Source: Phlebotomus papatasi
Lineage: Eukaryota; Arthropoda; Insecta; Diptera; Psychodidae
Length of the DNA stretch: 64,000 nt
NCBI RefSeq assembly: GCF_024763615.1
Contig: NC_077222.1
Span: 40,486,001-40,550,000 of the forward strand
Direction of reading: 5' to 3'
Made by a program: the position numbers and the translations under genes. Below the pieces are notes generated by a model. That model searched no databases, was not told where the DNA came from, and worked only from the letters and a program-made list of their open reading frames with translations. Numbering within the stretch: position 1 is the first letter of the stretch; every line of letters begins with the position of its first letter. Below are positions 10,391 to 22,089 of this stretch, in pieces.

Positions 10391-11911
10391 AGGCTCCGTT
10401 CCATTCAAAAAAAAATGAGAAAAAGCCCAATTTCAAAGCCGCCCCAATTCAAAAGTGCCCCACTTCTCCTTATGCCTAACTTTTTTCTTTATGCCGGTAT
10501 GGGATCATCAGTCTTATTTCTCGTAAAACTAAGTACGCTAAAGCTTATTTATGGCGTCTACACACTAGAAGTATTTTTCTTCAATAATTGCCTTTAAAAA
10601 ATGATATTGCTGCCTACAATGATAGGAGAAAGTTTTCATTAGAAAAAGCATTTTCGCCGTTTTCTTTTTTAAATTGTTCCTGGTGTATAAAGGTAAAGGC
10701 CTTTACAGTCTTCTGTAAAAGAACGGCTTTAATTTTTAATAAAAAAAAATCATAGCGTCTAAAAGGGTACTCGAACGCGAGATTGATTCACGATAGTTCC
10801 TTTAGCTGAACGTTTCATTTATGAGACTGTTTCATTTAGGATGTTGGAGGTCATAAATAGATCAAATTGCAATTGAATCAGATGTCAATTGTATGTATGA
10901 TAATGAGGAAGGAGCAAAGTGATACATCTCTGCTTACTGCCAGATTTCTCCAGGAATTTTTAATACAAAAAAACTATCCACAGGTCACAATTTCAACTTA
11001 TGTATTGTATATTAAGGGCAACTGATCCATTAGACATCGAGGAAAAATGATATTGCTTGTTATTTAAGATTTTGATGTATTCAGGAGTTAGGCTAACCTT
11101 TAGTCTGAAGCTCGGGAAGCCCTTTTTAGTCTATTTTTTCTATTATTCTTTTTTTTTATAGTTTAGTATGCACTTTTAATATGAAATGTTGCGTTCAATG
11201 CTTTTTTTATTATTATCTGTTTTTCTTTTATTTATCGAGACTATTTCTCATTATATGAAAGTTCTTAAAATTCACTTGTGAATTATTAATTTCTCAATTC
11301 ACATTTCTCTGTGGACACAATTTTAAATTAAACTCCCACACCATTTTCTGCCATTCGTGAATGTGTTCTGGAGAAAAATTATCCACACTTTCAGCAGGCA
11401 TTTTCCACCCACTATTCCAGCCACCCGTACCCCTGGCGAACTTTCCCATTGGATTATTATGAAGAACGTGTTCCACCCAAGCGTGTCGTATCTCATTCCG
11501 AACGACATTTTCATTTTTGCAAAAAGAACATACAAGACAAAATCTGCAAGGAGAGGTCTTGCTGAAAAAAAATGCCTCTTCATGAACGCGACTTTTTCCC
11601 ATGGAGAACATTGAGACGGGGTGGCGAGACGTTTGGAGGAATCAAGGAGCAAGGGATGGTGAAAAAATTGGTATGTGGCAGTTCAAATAAAACATTCACC
11701 AGTTTCAGCTACACATATTCATGCATATCTGGGGAAATATGGGGATGTTTATGGTGTGGTGAAATGGAAATAAATAAAAATGACTCTGGGTGTATTAGAA
11801 GATGGGGTAAAGATTGAGCCAAAAGCTTCAGCTACACTTTAATCACAACAAAAGGCTCTTTTGTGATAAAGACAGAAAGATCACTGTAAAAATTTATAAG
11901 AGACCCTCAAT
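10391..11911. other. Intergenic; balanced island ~11290-11820
   Basis: 10391-11290 is AT-rich, with a stray end of the CTACACACTAGA repeat near 10557. 11290-11820 is balanced, with open frames on both strands (up to 109 aa) that overlap each other and resemble no family I know. I treat it as non-coding. Confidence 0.4.
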
Positions 11912-12016
11912 GGCCTCTACACACTACGGACATTTATGTTTATATTTAACAGTTTTCTCTGCACAAGCGTAAGCAATTTTTTTCAATATGGACATAAATT
12001 TCTTTAGTGCGTAACT
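11912..12016. mobile_element. ~105-bp foldback element, CTACACACTA family, copy 1
   Basis: The left end GGCCTCTACACACTACGG and the right end ATAAATTTCTTTAGTGCG form an imperfect hairpin. The interior (GCACAAGCGTAAGCAA, AATATGGACATAAATT) matches the cleaner copy at 34813-34922. Confidence 0.6.
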
Positions 12017-12418
12017 GTGTTACCACACTTGCACATTAAAATTTTAATATGATTCACATTAATTGTCGCTGATGAGAGTCCAAATGTGTAATTTGTGTGT
12101 TTGATTCATTTTATATTCAAAATTTGATCTATTTGTTGATAAAAAGGTAGACTTGGCCCGCAAAATTTGATATAAATTGATTTATTGCATTAATGCGAAA
12201 AAATTATGCGATTTTCTCTTTAATTTTTTAATGTGAAAAATATTTATGCTTTAGGTAAATTTAAACTTACTTTTGCAGACCAAGTCCACTTCTTTATCAA
12301 TAAATGGAAAAACCCCAAATATTAAGTGACTCAAAGACACAAACAACATATTTGCACACTCAGAAGCGACAATTAATGTGAATCACATTAAAATTTTAAT
12401 GTGCAAGTGTAATAACAC
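12017..12418. mobile_element. 402-bp foldback element with an inner inverted repeat
   Basis: The outer arms are about 60 bases (left GTGTTA..ACACTTGCACATT, right its inverse ending TAACAC at 12418), matching over AATTTTAAT and CACATTAATTGTCGC. Inside is a second hairpin, with AGGTAGACTTGGCCCGC near 12147 against AGACCAAGTCCACTTC near 12277. It abuts the element at 11912-12016. Confidence 0.65.
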
Positions 12419-12528
12419 CGTAAAGGTCATAATTCTAAGACTAATAAAACCTATTATAGAAGTAGCTTTTTCAGTAAAATCAAAATGTTTTTCGTTTGTA
12501 CAAATTGATTTATAAAAAAAAACAAAAA

Positions 12529-12725
12529 GGGGAGACCGAGGTAGAACTAGCCACCAAATGGGATTTTTAATTGCGTATAATTCGTACAAAAAATGTTTGT
12601 ATGAGGCTGATATATATTTCAATGAATTTAGAATAAAGAGTGGTTTCCTCAATATTTCGTCACAGGCAAACTATAAGATACCACTATCTAATACTATACG
12701 TGGCTAATTCTGCCCCGGTCTCCCC
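12529..12725. mobile_element. 197-bp MITE, GGGGAGACC family
   Basis: The left end GGGGAGACCGAGGTAGAACT and the right end GAATTCTGCCCCGGTCTCCCC-type inverse match for about 28 bases (GGGGAGACCGGGGCAGAA as consensus, then TTAGCCAC). TA follows the right end. The first 15 bases resemble the GGGGAAACTGGGGCA ends of the families at 28.8 and 54.5 kb. Confidence 0.7.
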
Positions 12726-12854
12726 TATTATATAATTAATAATGTCAATTTAAGTACTTGTAGAGTCCTAGAGTCGATTGTCAACGTGCCATTTAATATA
12801 TATATGTAAGTGTCAAATTAAAAAGTGATAACAGCAGGTTTTAAGTATTCCATA

Positions 12855-13047
12855 AGGTAAAGTGCCCACAACTCGGTCAGTTGAATTATTTATTTAATTT
12901 TTAAGTACTTTGTGGCCAATTTTTTTGAAATTGTCACTGATTTTTATTATTTGTAAAATAATTGTCCTACTAATTTTGGACCATGCGCTAAATATTGTAG
13001 CAAATATAAATAAAGTGACTACCGGTCGCCTTTAAGGCACTTTACCC
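12855..13047. mobile_element. 193-bp TA-flanked MITE, GGTAAAGTGCC ends
   Basis: It begins AGGTAAAGTGCCCACAACTC and ends GCCTTTAAGGCACTTTACCC, with TA on each side. It belongs to the GGGTAAAGT style of ends. Confidence 0.75.
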
Positions 13048-13049
13048 TA

Positions 13050-16000
13050 ATCATAATATACTTATAGGTTTCTACAAAATAAGTTAGAGAAGAAAAAATT
13101 TTTTGAGTAAAGATCATCTTTTACTACCTCCTTATGACTCCAGCAGAATGTTATTAAAAAGAACTAATATCAAAAAGCTGCATTCGCTGTATCTTATTTC
13201 CGATTTGTAATAAAACAGTCTTATTTGAAGACTCTTCAACCCCCAATGAGCCCAAGCACTTTTCCGTAAACCGCAATTCTGGAACATATAGCGAATTTAA
13301 GACTTCAAATAAATCTTTTAGGAAAAAAACTGAAGAGAAAACAAATGTCAGTCGTTCCATAACACTTTCCTCGAAGTCTTGTGGGTGGAAATGTGGCAAA
13401 AAAGACACGTTCTTTTTCCCACCCAAGGATATCTCGAAACATGTAGCTAGGAATAAATAATAAAAATTCCACTTTATGCATACAAAAGCGACACATTCAT
13501 ATGCATTACGTGCGATCGCGAAAAGCACGGTGACAGATAGATTTTTTGTGTGTTCCTATATGGGGGAGTTTGGGTGGCAAATTGATAAGAAGTGGTGCAT
13601 GAGGTCGATGCCATAGGAGACTCTTCATCCTCAGCATCTGTAGCCGTAATTGGGACGCGTTGACGAGAGTAATTGGAGGCGAGGCGTCTCATGAATATGT
13701 GATCGGTTTGGTGTGTTATCTCTTCCTATAGAGCGTCCTTTTCTGGCCAAAATCATTCCCCTTGACATGACTTTTTCTCACAAATTTTCCCCATAAGAAA
13801 AATTCCAAAGAAAGTCCCGAGGATAAGAACAATTGGCAAAGAAAAAGACAAAACCTCACGATAATTTGATTCTTTGGCGCATTAAAGAGAAGATAATAAG
13901 GTTTTTCCTCTTTCGGTCCAGAAAACCATTTTCAACGTTGAAAATTTATTGAGGACTCCACTTGGTGTTGGTGAAAAATTTTTAATGGATAAATCATTGG
14001 TGATATTTTTCTCTTCAGTTCGGTCTCTTCTTCAGTAGAAACCTCCCCAGCAGCTGATTACAATTCATGAGGGAACTTTTATATGCAAATTGACTTTCAA
14101 TTGATGGTGATGACTCGAAGAAGTCGCTGTTCTCTCGCGAATGCCACTTAATGGACAATTTATGCATTTGGCACGTCGTCAAGGGGGGTATGAGGCATAT
14201 TATCTATTTCCAAAAGTGTCCAATATTTTAACAAAATTGAACACAAAGTCAATTATTAAAGTGTCTAATAGAGAAGACTCTACAAATTTTCTTCCAATCT
14301 CAGTTTCTTAAAGTCAGTTCTTTCTTGTCTCTTTTTTTACATTTTAACGAAATAACACCAAGGACTATATCTAAAAGAATCCTTTAACAACTTATTATAA
14401 CAACTTTTAATGAACATATGCTTAATTATTGTGTAGTATTATGATCAAAATTTTATTTTATTTAAAGTTCGAAGTAAAATATTGTAAATATTGTAATATC
14501 GGGATAAAATATCGTATGATATAAATTGGTACTACGTTGCCTACGTCTTACCTTTCTTTTTCATACTCGCAATTAGAATTTTAATATTTTTTGTTTTAGG
14601 CTTTTTAAGGGTAGTTTAAAAACAAGTTTCGGTATATTTCTGGATATACCGAAATTGAGTTTCAAATTTTACAAATTTAATGATAATTTAGGCTCATTAT
14701 CGTTTGATAAGTCCAAATCTGTTTCAGAATCATAAATCCATTTATGAAAGCAAAATTGCCTTAATCGGTTAAGGAAAACTTCAACTTTTTACAAACAATA
14801 TTTCACTATTTTTATGAATTATAATTTTATAATTTCTATTTCAATTATCTATCTATTATGTTTGCTTTTTACTATTCAATTTAATTATTGCTCTATCTGC
14901 CTGTTAAAAATTACATAGGGTCGAAGGAACACTTCTTCGACAGGAAACACCATTTGTCAAAATGTTGAAATTTATTTAATGCGTCCCATAAAATCTAAGT
15001 AACTTTTTTCATTAATTTGCGTTTTCCGATAAGGATAAGTGTTCGAATTTCGTATTCCAAATGGTACAGAATAGGGTGTCAATAAGTTCTGACACGAGGT
15101 CATAAAGTGTAAATAGGTGTTCCTTTCACCCTACAACAATAACAAATTTCTTTCACTTACTAAACTCGGACGTTAATTCAAAAAATCATACTATGAAATT
15201 TCAGATGATACATGAAAATTATATACAATCTTTTTAACAATCGTTTTTTTTTAATTAAAGTTACTACGTCATTACTAAGACAAAAGTGAAAATAATTTAT
15301 TAAAAAAAAGTATTATGTTCCAACCCCTTCAACCCATATTCCGATCAAGTGCATTTAAAGAGAGAAATAAAATAATGGAAACAATTCGCAATATAGAAAA
15401 AGTCACAAAAATACTCTATGGTGTTATATGGATATATACAAACACCCAAAAAAAGAAACACATAAAATAATTGAGTGCGAGGAGTATAGAAAAATATTCA
15501 AATATTGAACAAAAGTTGTCTGCTATTCGTTGAAATTTTTTTGCAATCTCTCTGCAATACAAAGTGCCCCAGCTTTGAAGAATGCTCGAAATCATATAAA
15601 CGAGTTTTCCATGAATTATCTTTATTTTTATTATTTTATTTTAATTGTCATTATTGTTATATTTATTTTAATCTCATTTTAATCTTTTTCATTTTAATCA
15701 ATGTCAATTTCAACTTCCGGAAAAAGGAATGGAAATTCCTTTTTCTAATTTAATGTTTTGGGTTACAATATCAATTGTTACAATTTCAATAGAAAATTGA
15801 AAGAGGAAAAAATAGTGATAGGCTAAAACAAGCTTATCTGGACTTATCACTGGTCATTTTCTATTTTCAATGATTTGAATATAGAAGGCCTACAAGAGAA
15901 GAAAAAGTTAATTGATATCGGTTAATAAACATTAGAGGTAGGGTCCGGTTAATTTCAGTATAGTAAGGATCGGAGTACAATAGGGTGGATTCAAGAGCGA

Positions 16001-16362
16001 CGCAACCCATTATTAGAAAAGTCTCGACCCCAAATATAATACACTAAAATTTTATCGAAATTGCTTCATAATCATCGAAAATGCATTCCGGTCAAGACAT
16101 TTTTGGTTATAGCTCAGGATAGGAAACATGGAAGGGTGAATGCGACCCATCATTGGACAAAATACTAAAATTTAATCAAAAAGCATAATCTATTTTTCGA
16201 AATATTAACATTGAATTTTCGAAAATTGGTGTTCAGAAGAGTTGTAGCATTTGACGAGAGCTTTTCAAATTACTATTTTTTTTTCAAATTCTGAAAATTA
16301 GAATCTGAGATATGGTCATTTAAAAATTAAATTTTTGACCCCTTCTAGCTCGAGTCAAAGGG
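13050..16362. other. Intergenic; balanced island ~13380-14200
   Basis: 13380-14200 has balanced composition and no repeats; a 124-aa minus-strand frame crosses its start but has no recognisable domain. 14200-15900 is AT-rich, with a short perfect hairpin (TTCGGTATAT..ATATACCGAA near 14630-14655). 15930-16362 looks like another diverged repeat into which the hAT element at 16371 inserted. Confidence 0.4.
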
Positions 16363-16370
16363 ATTGGAGG

Positions 16371-18554
16371 TAGAGATGTGCGCCAAGCCGATTTTAGCCG
16401 CTCGGCGCGAGCCGCCGCGATTTTTGCTTAGCCGCCGCCGCCAAAAATTTTTAATGCGCGCCGCGGCGAATTTTGTTTATATTTCAATTCAATTAAGTAA
16501 TTTTTCTGACAATAACCATAATAAACAATTTTCATTCTTATGAAAAAAAATGTATAGTTAGGATAGTTAGTAATTATACTATCTATTGTCAAGAAGCTTT
16601 TGCTTAAAAAAATTTGGATATAAGGTAAAGTATCCTGGAGTCGATCGCCTCTCGAGTAGACCACCCTGGGGTCCTCAAGTCGACCGGTGGAAATATTTAT
16701 TTAATTTATTTGCATTTACAATAATATTTAGCGAATGATTTAACATCATAGGGCCAATTATTTCATAATTAATTCAAATCAGTGAAAATATCATAGAAAT
16801 TGACCATAAAACCCTGAAAAAAATCATAAAAATACGGAGCGTTAAAGTATTTCTTAAAAAAAAAATCGCAATTTTTCATCAAATTATGGCATACTTTTTG
16901 ATATTCTTGACTTTTTTCTTAAGGAATTATTTCAATTATTACCCTTACAGATTACTGGAGAATTCAAATTGTTACTTGTGCAAAAATTTGACTTCCATGA
17001 CTAAGTTGAAGATTAATTTTATATATTAAAATTGAAAGTGCATTTCAAATAAATTGTTCCTCAATTCGACCGGTCGACGAATCATAGCAAGTGAAGCTTT
17101 TTTCACTTGAACGTTGTTCTATACTTCCGAATGAATTCATAAAAGTGAGTTTCCCTATTTATTTTATTGATTAACTAAATTTTAAGTGCTATTCATGATG
17201 TATTAAACAAGCCAAAGTTAAATCAGTGACTTTTTAGTTTTGTGATTTGTTTAATTTTAAGAAAAATTGGTGGTCGAGTAGAGGAACCCCAGGCGGTCGA
17301 GGAGGAATACTGATATTGAAGTGGTCGAGTAGAAGAACACTTCGCACTTTTAAAACATTTTAACTTTTCCTAATGTAAAATTATATTATGACTAAATGAA
17401 GTTAACAATTAGATAAGAATCTATTCTATAGTTTTAGGCAAAAACCCTATCAAAAAACACAAATTATAACTGTTTTTTCATAATTTTTTCACAAAATCTA
17501 TCCTTAAGTGGTCGACATAGGATACTTTACCTTATTATAAAAAATAATAATAATAAAAATCATTCATCAATGCGGTAGTTTGAAAATTATTCACTTTTGT
17601 GCTGCAATATTTACTAGATAGCAAATGGCTGAACATCTGCAAAAATATTATGGATTCCTACAACTTTTTACTTTACGATTACGTATAAACATTAAAAAAA
17701 ATAACTTTAGTATGAGCTCTTTCTTGTATTGATACTGTACAAACGAGCAGTAAAACATCAAGTTTGAGAAGTGACTAAATTTACAACTTTTAAAAGCAGT
17801 AGAATTTTCATGAAAGTTTCGATCTTTATGGATAGAAAAATTAAATCCATTTTTGGAAATATTTGTATTTTTTACTTATCAAATTTAATTTTTTGCTGAC
17901 CAAATAATTTTAATAGTAATAGTAATATTATTAGTAATATTATTTATCATTGATTACGTTCACCAGTTTAATTTTTATTGATGATTTTCGGTTCGTGAAA
18001 AGTGTCCCGTCGTTAAAGGGTTAAGATTTTAAACATTTTTTTTTTAAAATAATGTTTTAATCAAGTGCATCGAATTCAACATTTCTTACCAAATATTTCA
18101 ACTGTTATCAAATTTTCATCGAGAAATATTTTTGTTTGTAGATAAACAATTTTTCTATTGGATATTGAATTTAAGTTTATAATTCCAGATAAAATTATTT
18201 TCATTTTTACGTGTCTACGGATTTCAAAAATTTTTGTTAATATTTTTATTTGAATCTGTCTTTTTGTAAAATCATCAAAAGTTGTGCCTAAAGTTGACAG
18301 ATTGTTTTCTATCTGTTTTGTTGTTACTATTTTTTTTAAATAGATTTCCATGATTAGTAATTCTAGCAAGAAAAAAATTTGAGGAAAATCGATAATTTAT
18401 GTGGATTGTAATCGAAAAATATTAAGGAAAAAAGTCTGGCGCGCCTAGCTGAGCCGCAGCCGATTGCTTTAGCTGGCGCGCCGGCGCGCAGCCAGCCGCC
18501 GACAATTTTTAAATGTTAGCCGCCGCCGCCGAAATTTCTCGGCGCACATCTCTA
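16371..18554. mobile_element. 2184-bp non-autonomous hAT element
   Basis: The ends are TAGAGATGTGCGCC and its inverse GGCGCACATCTCTA. The 8 bases ATTGGAGG stand directly on both sides (16363-16370 and 18555-18562). An 8-bp duplication with TAGAG..CTCTA ends is diagnostic of the hAT superfamily. The first and last ~120 bases are very GC-rich, with repeated GCCGCCGCC and GCGCGCC motifs, unlike the AT-rich interior. Such subterminal repeats are typical transposase-binding regions in hAT elements. No transposase (RNase-H fold or hATC dimerisation motif) is seen; a 97-aa minus-strand frame at 18076-18369 looks random. A second transposon is nested at 16623-17532. Confidence 0.85.
16623..17532. mobile_element. 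910-bp TA-flanked element nested in the hAT element
   Basis: It begins AGGTAAAGTATCCTGGAGTC and ends ..GTCGACATAGGATACTTTACCT, with TA on each side. Inside, GGTCGAGTAGA-type motifs recur near both ends. The ends belong to the GGGTAAAGT style. It lies wholly within the hAT element, so it inserted later. Confidence 0.75.
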
Positions 18555-18562
18555 ATTGGAGG

Positions 18563-21320
18563 CCCAACTTGTTTTTATTTTAAAGCTCTTAGGCCCAGCA
18601 ATAACATTTTAAAACTTGATCCATGTTATAGGGGCTGAGATGTTGAGAAAACAAAATTGGGAGGGTTTCTAATTAGCGGTAAGGGGGGTGGGATGATGGA
18701 TCTGACATAACTTCCGTGTAGTCGCCCATCGATAACGCTTAACCCTTGCTGAAAACCGCTTGTCAATATCTCTCTCAGTTCTCTCTCCAGAAGTAAATTA
18801 TACGACGGACGGGACGGACGACGGTCACGAAAAATCGATTTTTAGCGTACATGACATTCGCAATCTGAGTGTCAAAACGTGTAAAAACAAAATTTGGGAC
18901 CAATCTGGCGAGCTCGAATTTCACCTCGGACCACAAAATCTGAGATTGTTGAGAATCTCAGCTAAAAACGTCTCTATATTATATGGACTTGTGGGCGGTA
19001 ATCAGAGACCGGAAACAGGATAACTCCTACCATCTACTTTGTAACTCCTTAACAAGATTTCGGATAAATATAATCGATTCTAAATAAAAATAATCGAGAA
19101 AAAATAATCATTTAAACGGGTACCACCGATACACTACCATTCAAAACCATTAAAAATCATTAAAAACAAAAAATTCAATTTCATAGAATCGGTTGAGAAA
19201 TAAACCCACCACATCTGTATTACTTTAATCTTTAATTGTCGAATTATCCAGACATTAGGTAGCTATGCATGTTACATTCTCCAAAGAGAGTTTATTACCT
19301 ATTTTTAGGAGAAAGAAGGAAACGCATCTGACGATAATACTAACTTTTAGGGAGGGGCTATCGAAGACCGGAAGCCGATATCTCTTACCGTATGAGTTAC
19401 AGAACGGTAACAAACTGAAAAAAGTAGGATTGTTTATATTGCTCTCCTTTGAGTACGAGCTATAATAAAAACAATTTCGTCGCTATATGCATAGGACTTT
19501 TTTTACATGCTTTTTTTTACTGTTGCAATTTTGTTAATTTTATGTGACTCTCTTTTCTCGTGGAAAATGCCCGTGGTGCGATTTAAAATTCATTGAACAT
19601 CATTCTGGGGCACTTTATGTTTGGCATTTAATGGTGAATGATGAGAAGCATCGCCAATTTGCTTCCTTCTGTATTTTTGTCCATTCATTTGAACAAACAC
19701 CATTCACTGCAATTTCATGCAAAAGTCACACCATTTGCTCCCAATGTATGCATTTTTATATAACCATCCCTATCAGAAAATATACAGAGAGACGCGTTCG
19801 TTGCTGGAATTTCGGATGAAGATGTTTCCAAGGCAGCTCAAATGAATTTTGCATGAATTGTAGCTTTCCATATCACTTTACGATGGAACATCCCAGGCTG
19901 TAAGGGAACACCGCTTGCATTTCAAAATCCTTCTTATGGACTATTTTTCCTCACTGCATCTTGCAAAAACCAGTGACGTATTGAGTATTTAACTGTAAAC
20001 GACAAAAATATCCAATTTTTCATTAAACTCATGGCAAAATGCGGAGAAATTTATGAACCCTAACCCTCTACTCACTAACCCCATCGTCGTCGTACCAATC
20101 GATCCACCTTTTAATTGCGCTCTCGTTCACTGACTCGCAACAATAATTCGCAATTAAATTTTTCCACCGACCCATAAAGCACCCACCATTCCTCAGGAGC
20201 TTTCTCCGCTCTCAAGGGGCAACCCACAAACACCCCCACAGACCACCCCATAAAATCACCATTTCACATCCCTCAAAACGCAAAAGGATTTTTCGGCACG
20301 GAAAAACATTTGCTCGTGAGTTGAAGGGTTTTCTCAGTAGCGGCTCATGAGGTGTATCATGGATTTGATTAGGTGAAATAAACATTTTATTGCAGTCTGA
20401 CGACGCAATAAAAATTAAATTTCATTTAATGTGCAATTTCCGTGTAAAATTATCATTTACAGGAGGTCACCCGCAGTTATTTTGAGCACTCATTGCACAT
20501 TTAATAGCCACATGAGCGATATTCGATGGGAGTCATCAAATTTATATCGCCTTATCGGAAGACTATTATGTGGAGTGCAATTTCAAATAAAGCACCAGAA
20601 AGAATCATGTTCATTATGTTCTATAAAATCTTTGAAACTTTTTAATCAGAATTCTTTATTTTACCCTTTGCAAATCGCAACAGTAAAATAAGATAATAAC
20701 CCCTTATGGATAATTGCGAGAAAATTCTTCCATTTTAATTATCAGTTAATTTATTTGCTCTAAACTCTTAGTAAAATTATAGCAAAAGCTTCGTCAAAAG
20801 TATAAGACATTTTATTTTATTTCTTTTTTAATTAAGTAAATAACATAGCGTATGTTTCACTATTTTGCTGAATTTTATTGCTCAAACTCAATTTTATTAA
20901 ATAATAAAACACGGAAGTAGCCGAAGTAGGTCAGTTGTAGTCGGTGTTTTATGATAACTTTAAAAAAAAGGTGAAAATTAATAGTTAAAAAATGAATGGT
21001 TTTCTATATATACCGATTTACTACAAATTTTAATTAGTTAATAAATCAACTAAAGCTGTTCCAATGTTGAATAGAGGTTATACCAACTGAATTTACAATA
21101 ATAGTACAATTACATCTATACCTTACTGATTTATTATTATTACCAGTTGCAACCTCTCTAATTCTAGTTTGAGTTTTAACACTTTTGAAAGAAATCCAAT
21201 GTAGACAAAAGCGGTTTGAAAGAGAAATTCTTTTGAGTGCAATGTTAATCTTAAAAAATTTAAATTGTAAATTTTCGTTCATAGGCTATGGAGTATAAGT
21301 CATACTATACTGTATGGGTC
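18563..21320. other. Intergenic; balanced island ~19540-20340
   Basis: 18563-19060 is a mid-GC stretch with short GACGGACGGGACGG tandem motifs, possibly decayed mobile DNA, but no family is recognised. 19540-20340 is balanced, repeat-free and without a convincing gene. 20400-21320 is AT-rich. Confidence 0.4.
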
Positions 21321-21488
21321 CCGGTCAAAATCCCGAAAGCCAAAATCCCAAATTCTTAAAAGTGTCATGGCTACTCCCGCGATTTCACTCGCGCTTGCTG
21401 GAGGCAAAGGGACATCTTCTGTGTCTTGGAAAATTTTTCTAAACATTTTCCTCCATATAATTTCATCCCTTTCAGGATTTTAAAAATT

Positions 21489-21593
21489 CGGGATTTTGGC
21501 TTTCGGGATTTTGGCCTTCGGGATTTTGGCTTTCGGGATTTTGGCGTTCGGGATCTTGGCTTTCGGGATTTTGGCTTTCGGGATTATGGCTGC
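21489..21593 (+). repeat. Minisatellite, seven copies of a 15-bp unit
   Basis: Seven head-to-tail units of CGGGATTTTGGCTTT, with one or two changes in units 2, 4, 5 and 7. Because 15 is a multiple of three, the frame stays open and encodes a five-residue FRDFG-type repeat inside a 69-aa frame. That frame is a by-product of the repeat. About 140 bases upstream (21327-21350) is an inverse copy of nearly two units (CCCGAAAGCCAAAATCCC), so the array may be the subterminal part of a foldback transposon. Confidence 0.9.
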
Positions 21594-21931
21594 CACCGAT
21601 ACTATATGACCTATACCTTTACGTTTAGCGCTTAAAACAAAGTAACAAACTAAAAACAAAGTTGAAACTGATATATTCAGATAAGAAATGTCAATACCTT
21701 TCCAAAAAATCCATATTTAACCAAATTGGTTGAAAAGTGGGCCCTCCAAAGTGATTGGTCTTTGCCCTTTAAGAATTCATAAATGGTGATTTTTCCGGTC
21801 ATAAGTGTATTTGGATGAAATGTTTGCCTACCCCTAAAACCCCTAAAACCTAGTCCCCAGCGAGTGGCCTTCAAAGTTGAAGCCAATTTCCTACTTCTAT
21901 GGGAATTTTTCTGCACTCGTGACCGTTACAC

Positions 21932-22085
21932 GATATATCGTTGGTTGCGTCTACCTCTGTTGTATCTGCATTTCTTTTGTGTCAGCATTTCACGCAAGAG
22001 GGGACGTCTGTATTGTAGCTTGCACCAAATGCAGATACAAAACAAATGCAGATACGACAGAGGTAGACGCAACCGACGATATGTC
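21932..22085. repeat. 154-bp near-complete hairpin
   Basis: The left arm starts GATATATCGTTGGTTGCG and continues through CTACCTCTG. The right arm is its inverse, ending ..AACCGACGATATGTC. The arms are ~75 bases with a few mismatches and almost no loop. Open frames on both strands here are products of the palindrome. Confidence 0.75.
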
Positions 22086-22089
22086 AAAA

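Noticed and set aside
13154..13528. 124-aa minus-strand frame
   Set aside because: It overlaps another minus-strand frame in a different phase and has no family resemblance.
18076..18369. 97-aa minus-strand frame inside the hAT element as possible transposase
   Set aside because: It is rich in I/L/K as AT-rich DNA would give, and no hAT motif is visible.
21489..21593. Regular repeats as a CRISPR array
   Set aside because: The units are contiguous 15-mers without spacers, in a eukaryotic genome.
21426..21635. 69-aa frame with FRDFG repeats
   Set aside because: The repeats come from the 15-bp minisatellite; the frame is open only because 15 is divisible by three.
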